Shown here piece by piece: positions 44,701 through 52,835 of a stretch of DNA of 64,000 bases. Within the stretch, counting starts at the first letter, position 1, and each line of letters opens with the position of its first letter. The translations under genes and the position numbers were made by a program. The notes beneath the pieces are model-generated. The model was not told the DNA's origin, searched no databases, and saw nothing but the letters and a program-made list of their open reading frames with translations. The stretch is from assembly GCA_029974635.1 (NCBI GenBank), contig JARKQY010000011.1, positions 62,001 through 126,000 on the forward strand, written 5' to 3'. The stretch is from Bacillota bacterium. Its GTDB lineage: Bacteria > Bacillota > UBA4882 > UBA8346.

Positions 44701-44761
44701 TAAACGTATACTCCGAAAGAGTGACTTTTTGTGTACCTGATAAAGGCCTGAATCCTTGGAA

Positions 44762-45832
44762 TCAAGTTTTAACTTTGGTAAAGTTATAAATCCCGTAACC
44801 GGCCATTACAAAATTAGCCAGCCAGGAACCGATGAACGGGCTAACCATGCCGTTTCGCGCCAACACATTGCCCAATGCATATAAAGCCCACCATACTAAG
44901 ACAAAAAGAAGACACAAACCGACTCCAGCCGCATTAGTACGCCGCTGCGGCCGTAAAGCCAAAGGAATGCCCAGCAGCGCGAATATCAGACTCGCAAACG
45001 GTATAGCGGTTTTACGATATAAATATATTAAATAAAGCTGTTTCTGAGCCCCAGTGGCCAGCCGGTTCAGCTCGGAAATACTTTTTTCCTCCGGCGGTAT
45101 CTGGCTTTCCTCGATCTGACCCGGAGTTATATTTAGCGGATATTTAACCTTTGCCTGCTTCACGAATATGGGATAGAGATTTTCCGGGCTTATTTGGTTG
45201 ATTCGGCCCTGGTTAAAAAACCAACTTCTGCCATCCCAATGCATCACCGCGGCTTCAATGGTCCGAGTTACCCTGCCGTCAGCCTTTTCGACAATCAAAA
45301 CATTTTCAAGCTGTCTGGTCTTTGGAGTAAATCTTTCGGCATAAATTATCTTATCCAACTTCCCGTCGCTACTGTAAAGCGGCCTGTTAAAATTATAGAT
45401 GACTTGGGAAGACCCTTCTGAAATAATTTCGGCTTTCATTTTTTGCAGCATCCGGTAAGCATAAGGAGTTGCATACTCATTCAATATGATTCCACTAATA
45501 CTAACTGCCAGCCCTATAAACAAGACCGGCGCCGCCAGCCGGAAGTAACTTAAGCCTCCGGCCCGCATGGCAATTGTTTCACTATGACTGGTGAGATTCC
45601 CCAAACCAAGAATTGTTGCCAGCAAAACCGCCATTGTCGAACCATATAATAAATTCTGGGGAATGTATAGCGATAAAAGTTTTAAATTGGTTAATAGTGA
45701 GATGTGATAACTTTCGAATTCACCCAATAGATTAATAAAGGTCGTCCCCAGAATCATCACCGTAAAAATAAAAACCCCGCCAAGCAATGGTCCAAGTACG
45801 GATTTTAATATATATTTGGTCAGTATTTTCAT
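44762..45832 (-). CDS. lptF: LptF/LptG family LPS export permease
   Basis: The ATG at 45830-45832 (MKILTKYILKSVLGPL) after GGAGGATC is chosen over an earlier in-frame ATG, giving 356 residues. It shows the YjgP/YjgQ layout: three N-terminal helices with YIPQNLLYGSTMAVLLATILGLG, a periplasmic domain, and three C-terminal helices with ALRPQRRTNAAGVG. LptF and LptG normally act as a heterodimer with LptB2 to extract LPS from the inner membrane. Only one such gene is present here, which suggests a homodimer or a partner elsewhere. Confidence 0.9.
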   Translation of the reverse strand: MKILTKYILKSVLGPLLGGVFIFTVMILGTTFINLLGEFESYHISLLTNLKLLSLYIPQNLLYGSTMAVLLATILGLGNLTSHSETIAMRAGGLSYFRLAAPVLFIGLAVSISGIILNEYATPYAYRMLQKMKAEIISEGSSQVIYNFNRPLYSSDGKLDKIIYAERFTPKTRQLENVLIVEKADGRVTRTIEAAVMHWDGRSWFFNQGRINQISPENLYPIFVKQAKVKYPLNITPGQIEESQIPPEEKSISELNRLATGAQKQLYLIYLYRKTAIPFASLIFALLGIPLALRPQRRTNAAGVGLCLLFVLVWWALYALGNVLARNGMVSPFIGSWLANFVMAGYGIYNFTKVKT

Positions 45833-45874
45833 TACCGGAGATCCTCCACCTTCAATTTGAAACCATTTCTGAAG

Positions 45875-45925
45875 CATCATATTGTAGTGTAGCTACAATT
45901 CAAAATTATCCATAACAAGTTTGCT
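45875..45925 (-). repeat. Intergenic repeat family A, copy between lptB and lptF
   Basis: The core GTAGTGTAGCTAC (45884-45896) pairs with one G-T wobble and is flanked by the AATTCAAAATTATCC arm. An ACAAGTTTGC/GCAACTTGT inverted repeat follows immediately (45914-45940). Confidence 0.6.
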
Positions 45926-45957
45926 AAAAAGCAACTTGTTTAATGGATAATTATATA

Positions 45958-46677
45958 TCACATACTGAAATTATCCCCCAAATAAAAGCGGCGGGCGTTC
46001 TCATCATTGGCTATATCTGCGGAACTCCCGGAAACCAAAATTTCACCGGAATACATAATATAAGCCCGATCTGTAATTGCCAGCGTCTCTCTTACACTGT
46101 GATCGGTAATCAAAATCCCCATCCCCTTAGCCTTCAAAGCGCGAATAATATCCTGAATATCGGCAACCGCAATGGGATCAACGCCTGTGAACGGCTCGTC
46201 CAATAAAATAAACCGCGGATCCATCGCTAATGCCCTGGCGATTTCCACACGCCGCCGTTCACCGCCGGAAAGCATGAAACCCATACTTTTCCGCAAATGG
46301 CCAATCCCAAACTCCTCCATCAATTGTTCGCAACGACTTTTCCGATACTTGGGGGGGAGCTCCGTCAGTTCTAAAATCGCCATAATATTATCCATTACCG
46401 ACAATTTCCGAAAAATGGAAGGCTCCTGGGCTAAATAACTTACCCCATATGTGGAACGGATGTGCATTGGCAGTTGGGTTACATCCTGGTCATTAATCAA
46501 TATTGAACCGGCATTGCAACGCTCTAGACCAACTATCATATAAAAAGTAGTGGTTTTTCCGGCTCCGTTGGGACCCAGCAAACCGACCACTTCGCCGGTA
46601 TTCACCTGCAAATTAACTCCATTCACAACTCTCCGGCTTTGATATTCCTTTACAAGACCATGTACATTTATCGACAT
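45958..46677 (-). CDS. lptB: LPS export ABC transporter ATPase LptB
   Basis: This 239-residue ATPase has Walker A GPNGAGKTT, the LptB-typical QEPSIFRKLSV segment, signature LSGGERRRVEIARAL, Walker B ILLDEPF and the H-loop TDHSVRETL. It drives LPS extraction together with LptF/G and LptC. GGGAGATAAAATAG precedes the ATG. It is encoded after lptC and lptA, and the permease gene follows after a repeat element. Confidence 0.95.
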   Translation of the reverse strand: MSINVHGLVKEYQSRRVVNGVNLQVNTGEVVGLLGPNGAGKTTTFYMIVGLERCNAGSILINDQDVTQLPMHIRSTYGVSYLAQEPSIFRKLSVMDNIMAILELTELPPKYRKSRCEQLMEEFGIGHLRKSMGFMLSGGERRRVEIARALAMDPRFILLDEPFTGVDPIAVADIQDIIRALKAKGMGILITDHSVRETLAITDRAYIMYSGEILVSGSSADIANDENARRFYLGDNFSM

Positions 46678-46700
46678 CTATTTTATCTCCCAATCATCGA

Positions 46701-47432
46701 TTAATTAACCTCTGTGCCGGACTTGCTGGAAACCTTGCGAGTCTTTAAATCATAAACTATTTCATCAGCGGTAAACTTGTTTTTTCCCTGGACGACAACC
46801 GGATTATCTTTAAGAAAGAGCTTATCGGCGGCAAGATCAACGAGAACTTGGCCGGCACTCAAGGAACTATCCTCCCCGGTTCCCTTTACCGGACCATAGA
46901 AAACAAATACACCTTTATTTAGCTGTCCTTCAATTCTTTCTCCGGTAATTTTCCAGTCTTGATAACAAATCTGAGCGGTTCCCGCCACCTTAACCCGGTC
47001 ATTTCTCCGGTCCCATTCCAATGAATCCCCTTCTAAAGAGGTTTTTTCATCATATACTATTTTTACTTCCTTTTGGGAAGTAAGTATATCACGCTTTAGA
47101 TCCAAGAAAAGCTCATTACAAGTTACCACCCGGTATACTGGTATATTCTGTTTAATTTTGACACTGTTTTTTGCCCGGATCATATCTTCCTTACGGCTAT
47201 ATTCAAGATATTTGGCCTCAATACTATAAGTTTTCCAGCGGGCTTCAACCGGTTTCGCCTCAGTTCCGAAGCATTGCGTTACATTCTGCAGCAAGTCTAT
47301 TTCGGAACCACCCGGAGCACTTAATCGGGGTTCCTCGACGACTTGAGCCCATCCGCTGATAAATGTGAAACATAGAAAATATGCGGTTACCAAACCCGAA
47401 ATAATTAACCGTCTCTTGACACGAACCGCCAT
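46701..47432 (-). CDS. lptA: LptA/OstA-like periplasmic LPS transport protein
   Basis: This 243-residue protein has a signal peptide (about 7-30) and an OstA-type beta-jellyroll (SIEAKYLEYSRKEDMIRAKNSVKI, VKIVYDEKTSLEGDSLEWDRRNDRVKV, FTADEIVYDLKTRKV). LptA forms the bridge that carries LPS across the periplasm. It starts five bases after lptC and precedes lptB, the common lptC-lptA-lptB order. Confidence 0.9.
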   Translation of the reverse strand: MAVRVKRRLIISGLVTAYFLCFTFISGWAQVVEEPRLSAPGGSEIDLLQNVTQCFGTEAKPVEARWKTYSIEAKYLEYSRKEDMIRAKNSVKIKQNIPVYRVVTCNELFLDLKRDILTSQKEVKIVYDEKTSLEGDSLEWDRRNDRVKVAGTAQICYQDWKITGERIEGQLNKGVFVFYGPVKGTGEDSSLSAGQVLVDLAADKLFLKDNPVVVQGKNKFTADEIVYDLKTRKVSSKSGTEVN

Positions 47433-47436
47433 TTTT

Positions 47437-47997
47437 TCACCTCGTTGATTGCATAAAAGATACTGTGGTCATTCCCTTTGACCGGATTTTATCTAGATTC
47501 ATATCGGTATCAATCTCATCCGCGGTAGCTTCCAGCGATTCATTCTTAATCGTAATGTGCTGCTCGGCCTTTATGGTCTTTAGTTTGGGATTTATTGTAA
47601 TAACATCCGCAACAAGCCGGGTTTTATCATTAATAGCAGTTAAATTAACCGTGCCATACAATTTAATAACGGTTGTTTCCCAATATATGAACCCCGATTG
47701 GGCTTTAATCTTATAAATAGGTTTTCCGGCAGAGTAATAATTGCCATTAATATTGGTTAATTCTCCGGTTTTATTGGAGTTTATCATTTTCGCACAACTT
47801 AATTCCAAATACTCGCCTTGTTTAGCTCCCGGTATCTTCATCGTTAACCCGATCAATTCTTCCGAATCGACTTTAAATGTAGCAGTAAACTTCGGTTGAT
47901 AAGTGGCAACCTCATTAAATGTAATCCATAAAATCAATGCGCTGCCAACGACGATTATGATGCTTCCAACAATTAACCAGACTCTTTTTTTTCGCAT
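47437..47997 (-). CDS. lptC: LptC-like inner-membrane LPS transport protein
   Basis: The product has 186 residues: one N-terminal membrane segment (about 6-27) and a jellyroll domain with GKPIYKIKAQSG and VIKLYGTVNLTAINDKTRLVADVITI, as in LptC. It accepts LPS from LptB2FG and passes it to LptA. AAGGATA precedes the ATG. It is the first of the three closely spaced lpt genes. Confidence 0.88.
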   Translation of the reverse strand: MRKKRVWLIVGSIIIVVGSALILWITFNEVATYQPKFTATFKVDSEELIGLTMKIPGAKQGEYLELSCAKMINSNKTGELTNINGNYYSAGKPIYKIKAQSGFIYWETTVIKLYGTVNLTAINDKTRLVADVITINPKLKTIKAEQHITIKNESLEATADEIDTDMNLDKIRSKGMTTVSFMQSTR

Positions 47998-48188
47998 AGA
48001 ATATCCTTATCGGCTTCAGAATGAAAAATTAAATCTGCTAAAAAAGTTAATTTTTATCATTATTTGAAATATTTTAGGACATATTTCTAATATTAATTCG
48101 AGAGAATATGAAAAAATCCTGCTGGATAATTTATCCCGCTATGCCCGAAGGCAAGAGGAGCACGCATAAATAGCATTCTCTTTCGACG

Positions 48189-48989
48189 CTAAACGGCGAT
48201 TATTTTGATTTTATGCGAGGCTGCCAACTCCAAAAATTCTTTTTTCTCTGTAATTAAAGTTTTTTGAGCCTCAACCCCTAGAACAGCCGCTTGAATACTA
48301 ATCATTGAATCAATGGTAGATTTCCCAACAGTGGGGACATCAAAGCGTTCATCCTGGAACGGTTTACTTACTTTAACCACCACCGCCCCCGCTCCCCCTA
48401 GTTTACCGCCGCGAATAATAGCCTGGTCAGTGCCTTCAATAGCCTCCACCGCCAGAACAACTCCTTGTTTTACCACCACGCTCTGCCCGATATCCATTCC
48501 GCCAATAGCTTTGGCAACTCGAAACCCCAGCCTGACATCATCCATTTCTCTTTCAGTTACTTCACCGATGATGGGGCCCGGTTGAGCCAACAAACGTTGT
48601 AAATAATCGGTTTGCTTGGCTACCAATAAACCATTTTTCTCAAATTCTTTTACTACTGCCAATAAAATGGCATCATCATTTTTTTCCGGAAGATTTTTTA
48701 ATACCGCCAGAAAAACCGGATCGAAATCATTTTGAAACAGCGCTTCCTTACCAACTTTTCCGGCAAAAACCACTTCCGCAATCTCAAAAGATTTAAAATA
48801 CCCGATTATATCACCCAAACGGCATACGGATAATTCTTGGTATTCATCGGCCATACCCGGAACCCCGGTATCTACCTCTCCTCTTAAACCAACCACAAGT
48901 GATCGGGCCCCCCGCCTCTTAATTTCTTCCAATACCTCAAACGGCAGATGACCCCGTCCCGCTACCAAGCCAATGTTTTTTTGCGCCAT
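48189..48989 (-). CDS. lpxI: UDP-2,3-diacylglucosamine pyrophosphatase LpxI
   Basis: This 266-residue protein begins NIGLVAGRGHLPFEVL and shows GQSVVVKQGVVLAVEAIEGTDQAI and VKVSKPFQDERFDVPTVG, all LpxI hallmarks. LpxI releases UMP from UDP-diacyl-GlcN to give lipid X; it replaces LpxH in many non-gammaproteobacteria. A GTG directly after the ribosome site is too close, so the ATG at 48987-48989 is chosen. It follows lpxA on the same strand. Confidence 0.93.
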   Translation of the reverse strand: MAQKNIGLVAGRGHLPFEVLEEIKRRGARSLVVGLRGEVDTGVPGMADEYQELSVCRLGDIIGYFKSFEIAEVVFAGKVGKEALFQNDFDPVFLAVLKNLPEKNDDAILLAVVKEFEKNGLLVAKQTDYLQRLLAQPGPIIGEVTEREMDDVRLGFRVAKAIGGMDIGQSVVVKQGVVLAVEAIEGTDQAIIRGGKLGGAGAVVVKVSKPFQDERFDVPTVGKSTIDSMISIQAAVLGVEAQKTLITEKKEFLELAASHKIKIIAV

Positions 48990-49042
48990 TCGTATTTCCA
49001 CACTCCTTATTTAATGAATTATCCTCAAATCGTTTTGTATAA

Positions 49043-49100
49043 AACAAACTCCAGGATAATTTTTAAATTGTAGCTACGCTACAATAGAGATATACCCCAT
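49043..49100 (+). repeat. Intergenic repeat family A, copy between lpxA and lpxI
   Basis: The core GTAGCTACGCTAC (49070-49082) is extended to TTGTAGC/GCTACAA and preceded by GGATAATTTTTAAA. It lies antisense to the lpx genes. Confidence 0.65.
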
Positions 49101-49208
49101 AACCATCATAAAGAAATAATAAAAATCTAAAAGACTAGGCTTTCGTCTAGTCTCATAGAAATTTTTCAATTTTATAATCCCTTTAAAAATGATACATTAA
49201 AAATAAAT

Positions 49209-50015
49209 TTAACGTAATATTCCTCTTTCGGCATTACGGAGGAACCGGATCAAATGATCAATCTCCGGGCTGCTTTGCAGCTCTTGATCCATCCGTTCAA
49301 TGGCTTGTTCGATGGTTAGATTGGAACGATACAGTATCCGGTAAGCCCGTTTAATCTCGTCGCGCACCTCCGGTTCAGTGCCATTACGGCGTAAACCGAC
49401 AACATTAATTCCAAAGACTTTAGCCGGATTGCCGTCAACCAGGACAAACGGGGGCACATCCTTGGCAATCTTGGTATGGGCGCCGACGAAGGCCATTTTA
49501 CCAATCTTACAGAACTGATGAACACCGGATAATCCGGAAACTTGGACCCGGTCCTCAATGATGATATGACCGGCAAGAGCGGTACAATTTCCCAATACAA
49601 TATGATTTCCCACCTGACAATCATGGGCCACATGCGAGTATGCCATAAACAGGTTGTTACTTCCAATCCGGGTTTCACCGCCTCCACCTTCTGTGCCCCG
49701 GTTAATTGTAACATTTTCTCGAAACACATTATTGTCCCCGATAAATAGAAAGCTTTTTTCACCTTTGAACTTTAAGTCCTGAGGTTCTCCGCCGATGGTA
49801 GCCCCGTGATAAAACCGGTTACCGGAACCGATGATAGTCCAGCCGTCAATTACAACTTGGGGTCCTATCACACAATTATCGCCAATTTCAACATTTTCCC
49901 CGATAATTGCATACGGACCGACTATAACATTTCGCCCGATTTTAGCATTCGGGTGCACGATTGCGGTTTCATGAATTTCACGTAAGTTAACTACTTTTGA
50001 TTCAACTAGTTTCAT
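49209..50015 (-). CDS. lpxA: Acyl-ACP:UDP-N-acetylglucosamine O-acyltransferase LpxA
   Basis: This 268-residue protein is built of hexapeptide repeats (IGRNVIVGPYAIIGENVEIGDNCVIGP and on). The catalytic His lies in NLFMAYSHVAHDC, and the C-terminal helical part starts at VVGLRRNG. It catalyses the first step of lipid A synthesis. GGAGGGATTAAC precedes the ATG. It lies between fabZ and lpxI on the minus strand. Confidence 0.96.
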   Translation of the reverse strand: MKLVESKVVNLREIHETAIVHPNAKIGRNVIVGPYAIIGENVEIGDNCVIGPQVVIDGWTIIGSGNRFYHGATIGGEPQDLKFKGEKSFLFIGDNNVFRENVTINRGTEGGGGETRIGSNNLFMAYSHVAHDCQVGNHIVLGNCTALAGHIIIEDRVQVSGLSGVHQFCKIGKMAFVGAHTKIAKDVPPFVLVDGNPAKVFGINVVGLRRNGTEPEVRDEIKRAYRILYRSNLTIEQAIERMDQELQSSPEIDHLIRFLRNAERGILR

Positions 50016-50445
50016 GTTAATCCCTCCATATTATTATCCCCGTAACAAAATGGTTTATCAGCCATAGCGCAAAAACTTTGGAGCATAAAGTTTCACAAAC
50101 CGAAATGAATTCAGGGAATTATGCATTTATGAAATATAAGTAATGATACAAAGACCGTATTTTGATGTTACATTATAGTATTTGAAATAAAAGTATCGAA
50201 AATATCACCGCTTCGGTGAGAAAATATGTCGTATTCCCTGGTACTTAGGTAAGCAAAACTTTTGCCAGAGGATAATAATCTTGAAAACTTGCTAACCTCA
50301 TATTTAAAACTTCTTAAATATAAAAATAATATCGGTTTATTGAGATAAAGATTGGATTCAGATATTCGTTGATATTTACCGGATAATTATGATTATCTCT
50401 CAATATCTCATCCTTTCACGGATATATGTCCAAAATCTTAAAAAA
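50016..50445. other. 430-base AT-rich gap between lpxA and fabZ
   Basis: No coding frame is supported. A small CACCGCTTCGGTG hairpin lies at 50208-50220, and on the minus strand TATAAT occurs at about 50171-50176 with a weak TTCGAT 17 bases upstream, a possible second promoter for lpxA. lpxD or lpxB, often found around fabZ and lpxA, are absent. Confidence 0.4.
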
Positions 50446-50871
50446 TTATTCGCTCAATAAAAACATTAACTCCGCTTCACAGGCAACCTGATTGTCAACT
50501 TTCGCGACCGCTTTAAAACGCCCTACATTTCCTTTAATTTTAATAGCTTCGACTTCGATAAAGATTTGATCCCCCGGAACAATGGGCCGTCGAAAACGGG
50601 CACTGTCAATCCCCGTAAAATATGGGATTTTACCGTGATGCTCTTGCTGTACTAACATTGCCAACCCGGCGGTTTGGGCCATACTCTCAATAATCAGCAC
50701 GCCCGGCATAACAGGTTTAGCAGGATAATGCCCGTTAAAAAAGTTTTCATTAATACTTACATTTTTTAAAGCAAGCACCCTTTGGTTCGGAACAATTTCT
50801 AAAACCCGATCTATCAATAAAAACGGGTACCGGTGGGGCAGCATTCTTTTAATTTCGTTGATATCCAGCAT
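50446..50871 (-). CDS. fabZ: 3-hydroxyacyl-ACP dehydratase FabZ
   Basis: This 141-residue hot-dog fold enzyme has the catalytic His in NGHYPAKPVMPGVL and the Glu in IESMAQ. It dehydrates beta-hydroxyacyl-ACP in fatty acid synthesis and competes with LpxA/LpxC for hydroxyacyl chains, which explains its usual place beside lpx genes. AAAAGGAGGT precedes the ATG. Confidence 0.96.
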   Translation of the reverse strand: MLDINEIKRMLPHRYPFLLIDRVLEIVPNQRVLALKNVSINENFFNGHYPAKPVMPGVLIIESMAQTAGLAMLVQQEHHGKIPYFTGIDSARFRRPIVPGDQIFIEVEAIKIKGNVGRFKAVAKVDNQVACEAELMFLLSE

Positions 50872-50917
50872 TATAGACCTCCTTTTGATATCTTATACAC
50901 CATAACATAATGAGTTT

Positions 50918-51778
50918 TTATGAATGATCGGCTTGGGCCACTATTTTTTTAGCCAGTTCCAAGTCCAGCGCATGCCCGGAACGAATTCCAATGATACGCC
51001 CGATGATAGAGCCGGCCAAGTACAAATCCCCGATAATATCTAAAACTTTATGACGGGCGATTTCATCAGAAAAACGCAACTCGTTACAATAACCTTCATC
51101 TCCAACGATAACTGCGCGATTAAGATCTCCGCTCAAAGCAAGTCCCTGGCTCCTTAAATGCTCGATTTCCTTCATAAAAGCAATGGTCCGGGCGGGAGCG
51201 ATTTCGGAAACAAAGGCGTCTTCATTGTGATTATATTGGTAGTATTGTGTTCCCGTTACCGGGTGATCCGAGGTAAAGGTGAAATTGACTCCAAAATTCT
51301 CATCTGTAGACGGCAATGCTACCAGAAATGCCTTTAACGGTTCTTTTTGTTTGTAAACGGTTCCCTCCACCCAGAGCGGTTCCCGGATAACGGTGTACCG
51401 CCGGGGTTTATCCTGGGTCACAATACCGGATTGTCTGATTCGTTCAGCGAAATATAGGCCGCTCCCATCACCGCTAGGGATTTCTTCACCGTCGGTCAAT
51501 ACTAAAGCGTTATCAATTCCCAAACCGTGAAGTACCGCCATAAGATGTTCGATGGTGGCGATTCTCCAACCGTCTTTACCGATGGTAACACTTTTTTTGG
51601 TATCGATAATATTCCCCGGTTCGGCCTTAATACGGGGTTGCCCCGGTAAATCCGTCCGGCCGAACCAAATCCCGGTATCCGGCGCTTGGGGGCAAATCTG
51701 CATATGAACCGTAACACCGGTATGAAGTGATTCTCCGGTAATCTCCAGTCCGGCGCTAACGGTTTGTTGTAACTTCAT
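50918..51778 (-). CDS. lpxC: UDP-3-O-acyl-N-acetylglucosamine deacetylase LpxC
   Basis: The ATG at 51776-51778 (MKLQQTVSAG) after GGGGG is chosen over an earlier frame start, giving 286 residues. It shows the LpxC motifs LHTG, IEHLMAVLHGLGIDNA and SGDGSG, and the zinc-site HKVLDIIGDL. LpxC is the committed, zinc-dependent step of lipid A synthesis. It is the first gene of the lpx string, with a consensus promoter about 140 bases upstream. Confidence 0.96.
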   Translation of the reverse strand: MKLQQTVSAGLEITGESLHTGVTVHMQICPQAPDTGIWFGRTDLPGQPRIKAEPGNIIDTKKSVTIGKDGWRIATIEHLMAVLHGLGIDNALVLTDGEEIPSGDGSGLYFAERIRQSGIVTQDKPRRYTVIREPLWVEGTVYKQKEPLKAFLVALPSTDENFGVNFTFTSDHPVTGTQYYQYNHNEDAFVSEIAPARTIAFMKEIEHLRSQGLALSGDLNRAVIVGDEGYCNELRFSDEIARHKVLDIIGDLYLAGSIIGRIIGIRSGHALDLELAKKIVAQADHS

Positions 51779-51915
51779 AAAAAACCCCCGTATTGAATTA
51801 TTTAAACTCAAATATTCAGATCAGCGTTAATCCGTATAGCATATAGACAATACTTAGCTTTTCATATCCGTCATCCGGTTAAAAAATCTTTTTATAACAA
51901 GAAAACACTCTTAAA

Positions 51916-51944
51916 ATTATATGTCAGTCCAAGGTTTATGTCAA
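51916..51944 (-). promoter_or_regulatory. Consensus sigma-A promoter upstream of lpxC
   Basis: On the minus strand TTGACA (51939-51944), exactly 17 bases, and TATAAT (51916-51921). Both hexamers are perfect. The leader to the lpxC start is about 130 bases long. Confidence 0.85.
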
Positions 51945-52070
51945 GTCTGGCAGTTTACCTAACGTTCCATTTCTTCTTTCAATGAGAAGGCTCATTATGA
52001 ACAAACGGATCTATTCATATAACGTTTATAAAAATGTTTCTAAAACTTCATCAATGAAGCCATAGTTTAT

Positions 52071-52811
52071 CTAATGCTTTAGTAAATGGTGATATTTACG
52101 TCCAATCTCGGAAGTTGGATACTCTAAAACTTCCCGAGGTTCTCCCGCTTCCACAATGAGACCTTTATCCATAAAAACAATCCGATCGGCCGCCCTTTTG
52201 GCAAAGAATAATTCATGGGTAACGATTACCATGGTGGTTCCGCCCTCTTTAACCAGTTCCTCCATTACTTCAATGACCTCCCCGACCAAGATCGGATCCA
52301 ATGAGGCTGTTGGTTCATCCCAAAGCATAATCTCCGGTTCAAGAGCCAGCGCCCGGGCGATCCCCACTCTTTGTTGCTCGCCTCCGCTTAATTCAGTAGG
52401 AACCTCATGCAGTTTATGGCCCAGTCCTACTTTCTGCAAAGCGGCTTCTGCGCGGCGATTGGCTTCATCCTCTTTCACGCCTTGATATCTTAGCGATATT
52501 GACACATTATTCAAAGCAGTTAAGCGCCGGATTAAATTAAAATGTTGAAAGACGAAACCAATTCGCCGTCTTACCTGCAATAATTGTGACAAGTTTAGAT
52601 CGGTGATATTTACCCCGCCAAACTGGATAACCCCGGCATCAGGTTCGGTTAAGCGGTTGATACAACGGATTAAGGTTGATTTCCCGCAACCACTGGGTCC
52701 CATGAGAACTAGGGTTTCACCTTTGGCTACTTCCAAATCAATTCCGTTTAAGGCCTTTTTGCGTCCGTAACTTTTTGTCAAGCCGTTTATTTTAAGCAAA
52801 TTAAGCTGCAC
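52071..52811 (-). CDS. ABC transporter ATPase, polar amino acid (GlnQ) type
   Basis: This 246-residue ATPase has Walker A GPSGCGKST, Q-loop FQHFNLI, signature LSGGEQQRVGIARAL, Walker B IMLWDEPTASLDP and the H-loop VTHELFFAKRAAD. It is closest in style to GlnQ/HisP ATPases, but no amino acid permease or binding protein is nearby. Its only neighbour, 25 bases upstream, is a large membrane protein, and the two probably work together. The GTG start sits almost on AAGGA, so a nearby TTG (about 52799) may be the true start. Confidence 0.9.
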   Translation of the reverse strand: MQLNLLKINGLTKSYGRKKALNGIDLEVAKGETLVLMGPSGCGKSTLIRCINRLTEPDAGVIQFGGVNITDLNLSQLLQVRRRIGFVFQHFNLIRRLTALNNVSISLRYQGVKEDEANRRAEAALQKVGLGHKLHEVPTELSGGEQQRVGIARALALEPEIMLWDEPTASLDPILVGEVIEVMEELVKEGGTTMVIVTHELFFAKRAADRIVFMDKGLIVEAGEPREVLEYPTSEIGRKYHHLLKH

Positions 52812-52835
52812 ATCCTTTGTACTTATATAATAATG

